A DNA stretch of 64,000 bases from Mucilaginibacter sp. SMC90 (GCF_022811725.1 NZ_CP094527.1:2046001-2110000), one strand, 5' to 3'. Shown: positions 25,091 to 33,661, counted from the stretch's first letter. The notes: a model not told the origin generated them from the sequence alone. Program-made: numbers and translations.

Positions 25091-26262
25091 TGGATACATC
25101 AGCAGTTAAACCTGGAAATACTGTTACTAAGCCGGCGCGGTTACTATCGTTAGATGCACTTCGTGGTTTTGATATGTTTTGGATCATGAGCGGGGAAGGG
25201 GTAGTGCATGCCCTTGCTAAAGCCACCGGCTGGCCGCTCATGGTGTGGATGTCGGGGCAATTGCATCATACTGAGTGGAACGGGATCACCTTTTATGATA
25301 TGATCTTTCCTTTGTTCTTGTTTATTGCAGGTGTTTCCATGCCTTATTCAATGGGAGGTAAAGCTGGCAAATACGGCGTGGCTTACCCATACCTATTACC
25401 GTCTACCGCAAAACGGGAGATTTACGGCTCCATGATCAGGCGTACCATTACCCTGCTTTTTTTAGGGATGGTTGTTAATGGCTTGTTTAAGTTTAACGGT
25501 TTGGAGAATACCCGGTTTGCAAGCGTGCTGGGACGTATCGGCCTTGCGTGGTTCTTCGCAGGTGTCATTTATCTTAATTTTAACATCCGGAGGCAGGTTT
25601 TATGGTTCGGCATTTTGTTGTTGGGCTACTGGGCAGCTATGGAACTGATCCCGGTGCCCGGTTACGGAGCAGGGGTTTTAACAATGAACGGCAGCCTGGA
25701 ATCATACATCGACCGTTTATTACTCCCGGGCAGGCTGCATGATAAAGTGCATGATCCTGAAGGCATATTATCCACTATCCCGGCTATCGGTACCGCCATG
25801 CTGGGCATTTTTACAGGCCAGTTCCTGAAGCTTGAATCTGCAAAATGGCCGATGTGGAAAAAAGGCATTGGGCTATTAGCAGCAGGTATTTTACTTATCG
25901 GGTTAGGCTTGCTGTGGAATATTGCTTTCCCTATCAACAAACGTTTATGGACGAGCTCGTTTGTATTGTTTGTAGGCGGATGGAGCCTGGTTTTCCTTTC
26001 GGTATTTTACCTGGTGATAGATGTTGCCGGGTACAGGAAGTGGGCATTCCCTTTTGTGCTGATCGGGGTAAACTCCATAGTGATCTATCTCGCAGCTGAA
26101 GGGATGGTTGATTTTCAGCATACAGCCAATTTTTTCTTCGGGGGAATTATCGGTCATCTCGCTCAAAGCTGGCAACCGGTATGGGCGGCTATTTCCATTG
26201 TTTTTGTGCAGCTTGCTTTGTTATACTTTTTATACCGCAATAAGATTTTCTTGAAGATATAA
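25090..26262 (+). CDS. HGSNAT/DUF5009-like inner-membrane acetyltransferase
   Basis: The 390-residue protein has roughly ten hydrophobic helices. The N-terminal motif SLDALRGFDMFWIMSGE and the block YDMIFPLFLFIAGVSMPYS are typical of the heparan-alpha-glucosaminide N-acetyltransferase (HGSNAT)/NagX group. Human HGSNAT moves an acetyl group from cytosolic acetyl-CoA to a terminal glucosamine across the membrane. The coupling by a one-base overlap to a NAGLU homologue suggests the same two-step use here, but acetyl transfer has not been shown by the sequence. A role in transporting or modifying another amino sugar is the main alternative. Confidence 0.8.
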   Translation: MDTSAVKPGNTVTKPARLLSLDALRGFDMFWIMSGEGVVHALAKATGWPLMVWMSGQLHHTEWNGITFYDMIFPLFLFIAGVSMPYSMGGKAGKYGVAYPYLLPSTAKREIYGSMIRRTITLLFLGMVVNGLFKFNGLENTRFASVLGRIGLAWFFAGVIYLNFNIRRQVLWFGILLLGYWAAMELIPVPGYGAGVLTMNGSLESYIDRLLLPGRLHDKVHDPEGILSTIPAIGTAMLGIFTGQFLKLESAKWPMWKKGIGLLAAGILLIGLGLLWNIAFPINKRLWTSSFVLFVGGWSLVFLSVFYLVIDVAGYRKWAFPFVLIGVNSIVIYLAAEGMVDFQHTANFFFGGIIGHLAQSWQPVWAAISIVFVQLALLYFLYRNKIFLKI

Positions 26263-26336
26263 ACTTATGGGCGCTTTAAATCATATGCGCAATTAGGAAG
26301 TCGATAAATGGAAAATCTTTACACTAACTTTTACGT

Positions 26337-26399
26337 ATTAATCGAATTACACGAATTTTTTAATTGGAATTAATTAGAGATTCGTGTAATTCGATTAAT
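26337..26399. repeat. Perfect 20-bp inverted repeat
   Basis: ATTAATCGAATTACACGAAT at 26337-26356 is exactly inverted at 26380-26399, with a 23-base AT-rich loop. It lies 75 bases after the acetyltransferase stop. There is no T-tract, so it looks like a repeat family member more than a terminator. Confidence 0.85.
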
Positions 26400-26508
26400 T
26401 GTGGCAAGCCTGCAAAATATTGGTGTGAAAATTTTTCAGTGCGATTTATTCAAATAGATCCAATTATTTAGAACTCAATTTCTCAGCGGCGGCTTTTGTT
26501 CTAAGAAG

Positions 26509-26664
26509 CTGTTTAAAAACAAATGGAAAGTTTTTTGTAGAGACGCATCACATGCGTCTCCCGTTGGACAAGCCTATTCAAAAGTCTTCTAATTCCGTCG
26601 GAAATTGCACGCAGGAGACGCATGTGATGCGTCTCTACATCTAAAAGCAATTGTTTTTAAACAG
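26509..26664. repeat. REPIN/MITE-like nested inverted repeat
   Basis: Outer arms CTGTTTAAAAACAA (26509-26522) and TTGTTTTTAAACAG (26651-26664) are perfect. Inner arms of 25 bases at 26537-26561 and 26614-26638 are also perfect reverse complements. Each inner arm contains GAGACGCAT..ATGCGTCTC and is itself palindromic. No ORF is inside. With the hairpin at 26337-26399 it accounts for most of the 503-base gap before the GH43 gene. Confidence 0.88.
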
Positions 26665-26765
26665 TCTCTGAGAGAAAAACAGGGAAAATAATTGAGATAA
26701 AATCATGAAAAATTAGTTAATTGTTAAAATAACACTTAATATTGAAGTGTTTTTATTTCACCAAT

Positions 26766-27725
26766 ATGACCAAGCGCCTGTTTCTCCTTTTTATCCTTGT
26801 TTTGGCTGGCACAGTTTCGCGTGCGCAGAAGCAAATGATCCCCAATCCAATAACCGGCGGATACTTTGCCGATCCAACTATTGTAAAAGATAAGGGCCAT
26901 TTTTTCATTTATGCCACAATTGATCCCTGGGGCGATAAGGAACTGGCCGTGCTGGAAACTACGGATTTTATCAAGTTTACGCGGCACCACATCAATTGGC
27001 CTACCAAACAAGCCTGTACCAGTCCAACGGCTCTTAACGAAATGGTTTGGGCGCCATCGGTAGTAAAAGGAAAAGATAATAAGTTTTACATGTATGTAGC
27101 CGTAGGGGGCGAGGTTTGGGGAGGCGTGAGCAATACACCGCTTGGTCCCTGGAAAAACTTAAAGAGTGACAATACACCTATGGTTAAATCTACCGATTAC
27201 CCCAACGTGCATAATATCGATCCTGATTGCTTTATTGATACTGATGGCAGTGTATACCTGTATTGGGGATCGGGCTATAAATGGATCAACGGGCATTGCA
27301 TGGCCGTAAAGCTGAAGAATGATATGGTTTCGTTTGACGGAGCACCAAAAGACATCACCACCCCGCATTTTTTTGAAGGTGCACATATGGTTAAACGCAA
27401 TCAAATCTATTACCTCATGTTTTCGGAAGGTAAAGCGATTGATGCCACCTACCAGGTAGGTTACGCGAAAGGTGCGGGCCCGCTTGGCCCTTTCCAGGAA
27501 GATGAGCACAGGGTTATATTAAATACTTCTGCCGATAGCATCGTGATTGGCCCCGGTCACCACACCACCTTTGTTGAAAAAAGACAACGCTATATTTTAT
27601 ATCACCGCATTTTTCCGCAAAAGGAATCATTTGTGTTGAGGCAACTGTGCCTTGACAGTTTAAATTTTGACGCGGATGGTAATATCAAAAAGGTGAGCAC
27701 CAAAGGAGTACAAAAGTTCAATTAA
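26766..27725 (+). CDS. GH43 family glycoside hydrolase
   Basis: I chose ATG 26766 (MTKRLFLLFILVLAGTVSRAQ, a signal peptide), giving 319 residues; the frame is open 8 codons upstream from a TTG. The five-bladed propeller triad of clan F is visible: Asp36 (YFADPT, base), Asp154 (IDPDCF, pKa modulator) and Glu204 (FFEGAHM, acid). Members remove alpha-L-arabinofuranose, beta-xylose or beta-galactose; arabinofuranosidase fits the GH51 neighbour. It is the first gene of a three-gene operon, 14 bp before the GH51 gene. Confidence 0.88.
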   Translation: MTKRLFLLFILVLAGTVSRAQKQMIPNPITGGYFADPTIVKDKGHFFIYATIDPWGDKELAVLETTDFIKFTRHHINWPTKQACTSPTALNEMVWAPSVVKGKDNKFYMYVAVGGEVWGGVSNTPLGPWKNLKSDNTPMVKSTDYPNVHNIDPDCFIDTDGSVYLYWGSGYKWINGHCMAVKLKNDMVSFDGAPKDITTPHFFEGAHMVKRNQIYYLMFSEGKAIDATYQVGYAKGAGPLGPFQEDEHRVILNTSADSIVIGPGHHTTFVEKRQRYILYHRIFPQKESFVLRQLCLDSLNFDADGNIKKVSTKGVQKFN

Positions 27726-27739
27726 CCTTATAACCTGTT

Positions 27740-29722
27740 ATGATGAGAAAAATGCGCTACACAACGCTGGTGTTAATGTTGGCATTTACCTGGTTGGGAG
27801 CCTCTGCCCAGCAAAAAGCAAATGCGGCAAAACCAAAAAAGATCAGTCCTGATCTTTTCGGGATCTTTTTTGAAGACTTAAGTTATGCTGCTGATGGAGG
27901 GCTTTATGCCGAACTTATTCAAAACCGATCGTTTGAATATAGCCCGGCAGATAACCGCGACTGGAATTCGATGACTGCCTGGAAATATGAGACCGATGGT
28001 TTTGGTTATGGTACCATTTCGGTTGAGACTGCTGCTCCTGTTCATCCCAATAACCCGCATTATATTTTGCTTGATATTCAGGATGAAGGGCAAAAAGGGG
28101 TAGGGCTTGAAAATTCAGGGTTTGATGGTATCCCCGTTAAGGCAGGTAAAAACTATAATTTTTCGGTTTTTTTGAATGTATTGTCGAGGCAATCTTTGCC
28201 TGTAAAAGTGGCTCTTATTGACCGGAAGGGTAAAGAATTAGGCTCTTCCTCATTTACAACAGCCAATAAAGGCTGGAAAAAATATGCCGAACAGATTCAC
28301 GTGAATTTTGATAATGACAGCGCCAAACTGGTATTGTTGATCAAGGCAAAAGGGAAAGTTGGCATTGATATGGTGTCTTTGTTTCCTGAGGAAACGTTTA
28401 AAAATCATCAAAATGGATTACGGGCCGATCTGGCGCAGGTTATTGCCGATATAAAGCCAAAGTTTATGCGTTTCCCTGGCGGCTGCCTTACTCACGGTGA
28501 TGGTATTGCCAATATTTACCGTTGGAAAAATACCATCGGCCCGGTTGAGCAACGTGTAGAACAACGTAATATCTGGAATTATCATCAGTCGGTAGGCTTG
28601 GGATATTTTGAATATTTTCAGTTTTGTGAGGATATAGGCGCAAAGCCGGTACCTGTGCTTGCGGCAGGCGTGAGCTGTCAAAATTCGGGCGGCACCTGGA
28701 AAATAGGCGGCACCGGGCAAAAGGGCATCCCTATGGAAGAAATGAGCGCCTATGTACAGGATGTGCTTGACCTCATTGAATATGCCAACGGACCGGCCAC
28801 CTCTACATGGGGTGCAAAACGTGCCGCGGCAGGACATCCTGCACCTTTCAATTTGGAATACCTTGGTATAGGTAATGAAGATAAGATCACCGGTGTATTT
28901 GAAGAACGTTTCCGGATGATCTATGATGCTGTGCACAAGGCCCATCCCGAAATTAAGATCATCGGTACTGTTGGGCCAAGCCCTAACGGGGAAGATTTTG
29001 ATAAGGGATGGAAACTGGCCGATCAGCTTTCGGTTGGTATTGTTGATGAACATTATTATGAAAAATCGCAGTGGTTTTTAAAAAATACCGCGCGTTATGA
29101 TTCATATAACAGGCTAAGATCAAAAGTATATATAGGCGAATATGCTTCGTGGAGCAATACCTTGTTCAATGCCCTGGCAGAAGCTGTATACATGACCAAT
29201 TTAGAGCGTAATGGTGATGTTGTAAGGATGGCGTCATACGCTCCGCTTATCGCCAGGATAGGTCATACTTCATGGAACCCGAACCTGATATATTTTAATG
29301 GCACTAAGGTTTTCCCAACGGTAAACTATTATGTTCAGCAGCAGTTTTCCGCTAATTCAGGCAATGAGTATTTGCCAGGTATAATAAAGCTGAAAGGCGA
29401 GAAAGCAACAATTGACACTACGGCGGGCACATCAGTTGTAAGCGATTCTACAACCGGGGATATCATCCTGAAAATAGCTAATGCGGGCAATACCGAGCTT
29501 TCGGGAGAAGCCGATCTGTCAAAAATTGGTCAACTGCCTAAATCCGCGACGCTTACTGTAATTACAGGAAAGCCGGAAGTGAAAAACTCGCCCGACAATA
29601 CGCAAGCCATTCTTCCACAATCCTCCGTAATAAAACTGCGAAAAAGGTGGGTTTTCACTGTACCTGCTCATTCGTTGACCGTAGTAAGAATTAGCAGTGC
29701 AAATGCGAAAAAGAGCAAATAA
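27740..29722 (+). CDS. GH51 alpha-L-arabinofuranosidase
   Basis: The 660-residue protein has a signal peptide (MMRKMRYTTLVLMLAFTWLGASAQ, cleaved near ASAQ). The N-terminal barrel start LFGIFFEDLSYAADGGLYAE is diagnostic. An inserted carbohydrate-binding jelly roll covers about residues 95-210. The catalytic residues are Glu380 (GIGNEDK, acid/base) and Glu467 (YIGEYASW, nucleophile), and a beta-sandwich follows. It should remove terminal alpha-L-arabinofuranosyl residues from arabinan, arabinoxylan or arabinogalactan. Here it is exported, whereas many GH51 enzymes are cytosolic. Confidence 0.93.
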   Translation: MMRKMRYTTLVLMLAFTWLGASAQQKANAAKPKKISPDLFGIFFEDLSYAADGGLYAELIQNRSFEYSPADNRDWNSMTAWKYETDGFGYGTISVETAAPVHPNNPHYILLDIQDEGQKGVGLENSGFDGIPVKAGKNYNFSVFLNVLSRQSLPVKVALIDRKGKELGSSSFTTANKGWKKYAEQIHVNFDNDSAKLVLLIKAKGKVGIDMVSLFPEETFKNHQNGLRADLAQVIADIKPKFMRFPGGCLTHGDGIANIYRWKNTIGPVEQRVEQRNIWNYHQSVGLGYFEYFQFCEDIGAKPVPVLAAGVSCQNSGGTWKIGGTGQKGIPMEEMSAYVQDVLDLIEYANGPATSTWGAKRAAAGHPAPFNLEYLGIGNEDKITGVFEERFRMIYDAVHKAHPEIKIIGTVGPSPNGEDFDKGWKLADQLSVGIVDEHYYEKSQWFLKNTARYDSYNRLRSKVYIGEYASWSNTLFNALAEAVYMTNLERNGDVVRMASYAPLIARIGHTSWNPNLIYFNGTKVFPTVNYYVQQQFSANSGNEYLPGIIKLKGEKATIDTTAGTSVVSDSTTGDIILKIANAGNTELSGEADLSKIGQLPKSATLTVITGKPEVKNSPDNTQAILPQSSVIKLRKRWVFTVPAHSLTVVRISSANAKKSK

Positions 29723-29759
29723 TTATCCTGAACATTTGAAAAAGACAAACCAATTATAC

Positions 29760-31901
29760 ATGAAGAAAATAGTTTTACTGGGCGTTTTAGTTGGCTTATA
29801 TACAGCGGCTATAGCGCAGTCGCAGCAAAAATATAGTGCCTACCTCTTTACTTATTTTACAGGTGGAAAAGGCGGAGAAGAAATTCGTTTTGCCCTTAGC
29901 AACGATGGTTATCATTTCCGCGCGTTGAATAACAACCGCCCTGTTTTAAACTCGGCTGATATCAGTATTACAGGAGGCGTACGCGATCCTCATATTATGC
30001 GTACTGCCGACGGTAAAACTTTTTACATGGTGGCAACTGATATGAACACCGAAAAATACGGCTGGGGGCCGGATTATTCGATGGTGTTGCTAAAATCAAC
30101 CGACCTGGTTCACTGGACCTCAAAAACAATTGATATCACCAAACTTTATGAAAAATTTGCGGGTGTAAACAGGGTATGGGCCCCGCAAACTATTTATGAT
30201 CCGCAGGCTAAAAAATATATGATCTATTGGTCGATGCGTTTTGGCGAAGAGGCTGATAAAATCTATTATGCTTATGCCAATAAGGATTTTACAGGCCTGG
30301 AAACTGAGCCTAAACAGCTTTTCTTTAAGCCAGATGGCGGCGCCTGTATCGATGGGGATATCGTTTATAAAAACAATAAATATTACCTGTTCTTTAAAAC
30401 AGAAGGATCGGGAGCGGGTATAAAAATAGCTGTATCGGATAAACTAACCTCGGGATATGTATTGCGCGATAAGTATGTACAACAAACCAAGGACCCGGTA
30501 GAAGGGGCGGGTACTTTCAAATTAAACGACGGCAGCGGGTATATTTTGATGTATGATATGTATACCCAAGGTAAATACCAGTTTACCAGGACAACCGATC
30601 TTGAAAATTTTAAACTGATCGATGACGAGGTATCTATGAATTTTCACCCGCGCCATGGCACGGTAATGCCAATAACTTCAAAAGAAACGGCCGCGTTGAC
30701 AGCCAAATGGGAAACACCCGAAGATGTGATACTTTCTCCCATTAACAAGCAGATAAAAACCATCAATATCGTTTTGGATACCGCAGCCGGTAAGGTTCAC
30801 CTGCCTGTAAAACCGGGTACTGACTTAAAATCGTTTGATCCTCGTTTTACTTTGTTTCCTGGCGTTACTATCAGCCCTGCAAAGCCGCAGGATTTTACGA
30901 AAGGGGCGGTTAAATATTCAGTGACCATAGCAGGTAAAAGAGCGCAGGTTTTTGAGGTTACCGCTCAGGAAACCCATAACCCGGCTATAGCAGGATATTA
31001 TGCTGATCCGGAGATCTTGTATGCCGAAAAAACAGGCAAATTTTACATCTATCCAACCAGCGATGGTTTTGACGGTTGGTCGGGCAAATATTTTAAGGCG
31101 TTTTTTTCGGATGATATGGTAAACTGGAAAGATGAGGGTAAGATCCTTGATTTGCCGCAGGATGTGAGCTGGGCGAAAAAGAATGCCTGGGCACCTTGCA
31201 TCATCGAAAAAAAGATTGGCAACGAGTATAAATACTTCTATTATTTTGCTGCTGCGCAAAAAATAGGGGTTGCAACCGCAAATGACCCTGCTGGGCCGTT
31301 CACCGACTCGGGTAAACCTTTGGTAGCACAACTACCAGAAGGTGTTAAAGGTGGGCAACAGATCGATGCGGATGTTTTTGCAGATCCGCAAACAGGTAAA
31401 AACTATCTGTACTGGGGCAATGGTTATATGGCCGTAGCCGAATTAAACGATGATATGGTTTCGTTGAAGCCGGGCACCACTAAAATCCTAACGCCGTATG
31501 CTCATTATAACGAAGGTACCTACGTGTTTTACCGTAATGGTACCTACTACTTCATGTGGTCGGAAAATGATACCCGCAGCCCTAATTACAGTGTGCATTA
31601 CGGCACTTCAAAATCTCCTTTGGGGCCAATCGAAATCCCTCAACAAAACACGGTTATTGCCAAAGATGCTGCCAAAGGTATTTATGGTACAGGTCATAAT
31701 TCAGTGATCCAAATCCCGGGTACCGACGAATGGTATATCGTTTACCACCGCTTTAACTATCCTAAGGGAATTACCATGGGCGATGCTGCGGGATATAACC
31801 GTGAAGTGTGTATCGATAAAATGGAATTTGATGATAAAGGACTGATCAAACAGGTTACGCCTACGCATGAAGGTATAAAACCGGTACATGTAAAAAAGTA
31901 A
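29760..31901 (+). CDS. Tandem GH43-GH43 secreted arabinosidase/xylosidase
   Basis: I chose ATG 29760 (MKKIVLLGVLVGLYTAAIAQ); the frame extends upstream over the GH51 stop from a GTG, which lacks a signal peptide at its start. The 713-residue protein has two propellers. The first (about residues 20-310) shows RDPHI, IDGDIV and VEGAGTF; the second (about 410-705) shows YADPEI, IDADVF and YNEGTYVF. Both triads look complete. An Ig-like linker of about 80 residues separates them. The two domains may act on different linkages of the same arabinose-rich side chain. It is the third gene of the GH43-GH51 operon. Confidence 0.88.
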   Translation: MKKIVLLGVLVGLYTAAIAQSQQKYSAYLFTYFTGGKGGEEIRFALSNDGYHFRALNNNRPVLNSADISITGGVRDPHIMRTADGKTFYMVATDMNTEKYGWGPDYSMVLLKSTDLVHWTSKTIDITKLYEKFAGVNRVWAPQTIYDPQAKKYMIYWSMRFGEEADKIYYAYANKDFTGLETEPKQLFFKPDGGACIDGDIVYKNNKYYLFFKTEGSGAGIKIAVSDKLTSGYVLRDKYVQQTKDPVEGAGTFKLNDGSGYILMYDMYTQGKYQFTRTTDLENFKLIDDEVSMNFHPRHGTVMPITSKETAALTAKWETPEDVILSPINKQIKTINIVLDTAAGKVHLPVKPGTDLKSFDPRFTLFPGVTISPAKPQDFTKGAVKYSVTIAGKRAQVFEVTAQETHNPAIAGYYADPEILYAEKTGKFYIYPTSDGFDGWSGKYFKAFFSDDMVNWKDEGKILDLPQDVSWAKKNAWAPCIIEKKIGNEYKYFYYFAAAQKIGVATANDPAGPFTDSGKPLVAQLPEGVKGGQQIDADVFADPQTGKNYLYWGNGYMAVAELNDDMVSLKPGTTKILTPYAHYNEGTYVFYRNGTYYFMWSENDTRSPNYSVHYGTSKSPLGPIEIPQQNTVIAKDAAKGIYGTGHNSVIQIPGTDEWYIVYHRFNYPKGITMGDAAGYNREVCIDKMEFDDKGLIKQVTPTHEGIKPVHVKK

Positions 31902-31987
31902 ACCATGATTATCGGATACCGGTAAGGTTCTTTAAACTACCACACGGATCTGCTTAGAAACTATTTGAAGATTAAATCTTTATTCAT

Positions 31988-32112
31988 TGCCGTTGACTTT
32001 AGTCAACGGTTAAAGAAATTAACAAAACGGCTTTAGCCCCAATATCCGAGCGGTATTTTGGCTAAAGCCGTTTGTTTTACTATCATTATTCCGTTGACTA
32101 AAGTCAACGGCA
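31988..32112. repeat. REPIN-like nested inverted repeat
   Basis: Outer arms at 31988-32009 and 32091-32112 are perfect reverse complements. Each is itself the palindrome CCGTTGACTTTAGTCAACGG or its complement. A second pair, AAACGGCTTTAGCC (32025-32038) and GGCTAAAGCCGTTT (32060-32073), is nested inside. It fills much of the 343-base gap between the GH43 operon and the AraC gene. Confidence 0.88.
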
Positions 32113-32193
32113 GTGAACTTTATGTGTAGTCAATAAATCTATCCCGTTTTTAAACGGTTACTTAGCAGTTCGCAAGCCGGCTTTTTATTTTTT

Positions 32194-32239
32194 GTTCCGT
32201 TTTTTACAATTCAGGAGGCTGTGTAGTATCCTATATTTG
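32194..32239 (+). promoter_or_regulatory. Promoter of araC-like gene: conserved box plus -7 element
   Basis: TTCCGTTTTTTACAATT (32195-32211) is a variant of the box found upstream of the two following genes. After 18 bases (counted from the equivalent box end) comes TATATTTG (32232-32239), a perfect Bacteroidota -7 TAnnTTTG element. The start codon follows after only five bases, so the transcript would be almost leaderless. Confidence 0.6.
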
Positions 32240-32244
32240 TATTA

Positions 32245-33060
32245 ATGGTTTTCAAAGAAATCCTTCCGGGCCCAAGGCTACAGCCTTATATCAAGTGCTT
32301 CTACCTGTACGAATCCGATTCGGACAGAAGCTACGATGATATCGTGTTTCCGAGCGGAACCATGGAAGTGATCTTTAACCTCGGTGCTGGGAACTGGAAA
32401 TCAAAAAAAGGCGACGAGTTTTTTACCACTCCGCCTGTTGAACTTTGGGGGCAGATCACCAAGCCATTGGCTATACAGTCGGTAGGGAGAAATACGATGC
32501 TTGGATTTCGTTTCTACCCGCATTCGGCGGCTTATTTCTTTGACGAAAATGTATCAGAATTTAATGACGAAATTGTTGATGCCACGCACGTATTCGGCCC
32601 TAAATTGAGAACGCTTTATTTAAAATTATTAGAAACTGCCGACCTGAACACAAAGGTGGTCATGATTGAAGATTATTTATGGAGCCGCTTATCTGTTACT
32701 GAAAAAAAACATTCAAAGATCAAATTCATCGGGGATATCGTCAGCAATCTTAAAAAGAACTACAGCGACGATAATATCCTCTCCATTTCCAGTCGTTATA
32801 ATATCTCCTCAAGGCATTTAAATACCCTTTTTTCTCAGTACACCGGTTTGCCGCCAAAATTGTTTTATAAGATAAACCGCTTTCAGCATAGCCTTAACCT
32901 GGTAAGCGCTAACGAAGAAAAGCTGACCAACGTAGCCTATAGCGCCGGTTATTTTGATCAGGCCCACTTTATAAAAGAATTTAAACTTTTTACAGGTTTT
33001 ACACCCAACTCTTTTGCCGCGCATGCATCGCCTATAAACCAGGTATTGGCAGGCAGTTAA
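32245..33060 (+). CDS. AraC-family transcriptional regulator
   Basis: The 271-residue protein has an N-terminal effector-type domain (about 1-150) with LQPYIKCFYLYESD, FPSGTMEVIFNLG and GFRFYPHSAAYFF. This resembles the DUF6597-type sensor of AraC regulators. The C-terminal part (about 165-262) holds two helix-turn-helix units, ending in NVAYSAGYFDQAHFIKEFKL and FTGFTPNSFA. A conserved 17-20 bp box occurs upstream of this gene and both downstream genes, so the protein probably controls itself and them. The effector is unknown. Confidence 0.88.
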   Translation: MVFKEILPGPRLQPYIKCFYLYESDSDRSYDDIVFPSGTMEVIFNLGAGNWKSKKGDEFFTTPPVELWGQITKPLAIQSVGRNTMLGFRFYPHSAAYFFDENVSEFNDEIVDATHVFGPKLRTLYLKLLETADLNTKVVMIEDYLWSRLSVTEKKHSKIKFIGDIVSNLKKNYSDDNILSISSRYNISSRHLNTLFSQYTGLPPKLFYKINRFQHSLNLVSANEEKLTNVAYSAGYFDQAHFIKEFKLFTGFTPNSFAAHASPINQVLAGS

Positions 33061-33065
33061 TATCG

Positions 33066-33110
33066 CTTCCGTTTTATACAATTTTGGGCTATTTAAGCCA
33101 TATAGTTTTG
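33066..33110 (+). promoter_or_regulatory. Promoter of NTF2-like gene: conserved box plus -7 element
   Basis: CTTCCGTTTTATACAATTTT (33066-33085), then 17 bases, then TAGTTTTG (33103-33110), a TAnnTTTG box. The start codon is 47 bases after the box end. The same box with identical spacing precedes the gene at 33662. Confidence 0.7.
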
Positions 33111-33132
33111 CTGTTAATAAAAATACAACAAA

Positions 33133-33513
33133 ATGAAATCAGCAAAAACACCACAGGAAGTGCACGCAGTACTTGCGGCAGCTTTTAACACCAAAGATGT
33201 AAATGTAGTTATGAATGTATATGATGCCAACGGCATCATTTTTCCTGAACCGGGAAAAGAAGTATCAGGCAGGGCCCAGTTTGAAGAAGCTGTAAAAAGC
33301 ATCTGCGCTGTTCCCGGAGTAATGGAAATTAAAACCGTTTACTGCCTGCAATCGGGCGATGTGGCCGTAGGCCGGTCGGAGTGGAGCGTAACGGATAATG
33401 GGAAAACACAAGTAGCTGCAAAGGGCATCGAGCTGATGAAACAGGAACCCGACGGCAGCTGGAAAATTATCATCGATCACGCCTTCGGAGCAGAGGCTAA
33501 TCTCGTAGCCTGA
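33133..33513 (+). CDS. SnoaL/DUF4440-like NTF2-fold protein
   Basis: The 126-residue cytosolic protein has the NTF2-like cone pattern: an N-terminal helix pair (VHAVLAAAFNTKDVNVVMNVY), a segment NGIIFPEPG, and C-terminal strands with GIELMKQEPDGSWKIIIDH. Such proteins include isomerases, hydrolases and unknown stress proteins; no catalytic residues can be named. It has its own promoter and is followed by a hairpin, but shares the upstream box with its neighbours. It is probably part of one AraC-controlled response. Confidence 0.75.
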   Translation: MKSAKTPQEVHAVLAAAFNTKDVNVVMNVYDANGIIFPEPGKEVSGRAQFEEAVKSICAVPGVMEIKTVYCLQSGDVAVGRSEWSVTDNGKTQVAAKGIELMKQEPDGSWKIIIDHAFGAEANLVA

Positions 33514-33523
33514 TTTAAATTCA

Positions 33524-33563
33524 GAAACAACAATGGCCGGGTTTACCCTGCCATTGTTGTTTC
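33524..33563 (+). terminator. Terminator-like hairpin after the NTF2-like gene
   Basis: GAAACAACAATGGC (33524-33537) and GCCATTGTTGTTTC (33550-33563) form a perfect 14-bp stem with a 12-base loop. It begins 11 bases after the stop. A heptamer repeat rather than a T-run follows, and the stem is rich in A on the left and T on the right, so it may work in both directions. Confidence 0.65.
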
Positions 33564-33588
33564 ACCTTTCACCTTTCACCTTTCACCT
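33560..33588 (+). repeat. Heptamer tandem repeat (TTTCACC)x4
   Basis: Four exact copies of TTTCACC plus one T. The array lies directly upstream of the conserved AraC box of the next gene (33595). Copy number could vary by slippage. Confidence 0.85.
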
Positions 33589-33594
33589 CAATCT

Positions 33595-33639
33595 CTTCCG
33601 TTTTATACAATTTTCGAGAAAAAAGTAGCGCTACTTTTG
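33595..33639 (+). promoter_or_regulatory. Promoter of ICL/PEPM gene: conserved box plus -7 element
   Basis: CTTCCGTTTTATACAATTTT (33595-33614), then 17 bases, then TACTTTTG (33632-33639). All 20 box bases and both spacings (17 to the -7 box, 47 to the ATG) match the promoter at 33066. Confidence 0.7.
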
Positions 33640-33661
33640 AGGTATAAATTAAAATACGATC

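Noticed and set aside
28418..29053. 211-codon open frame antisense to the GH51 gene
   Set aside because: Both GH51 catalytic-site regions are on the plus strand; the antisense frame shows no family pattern.
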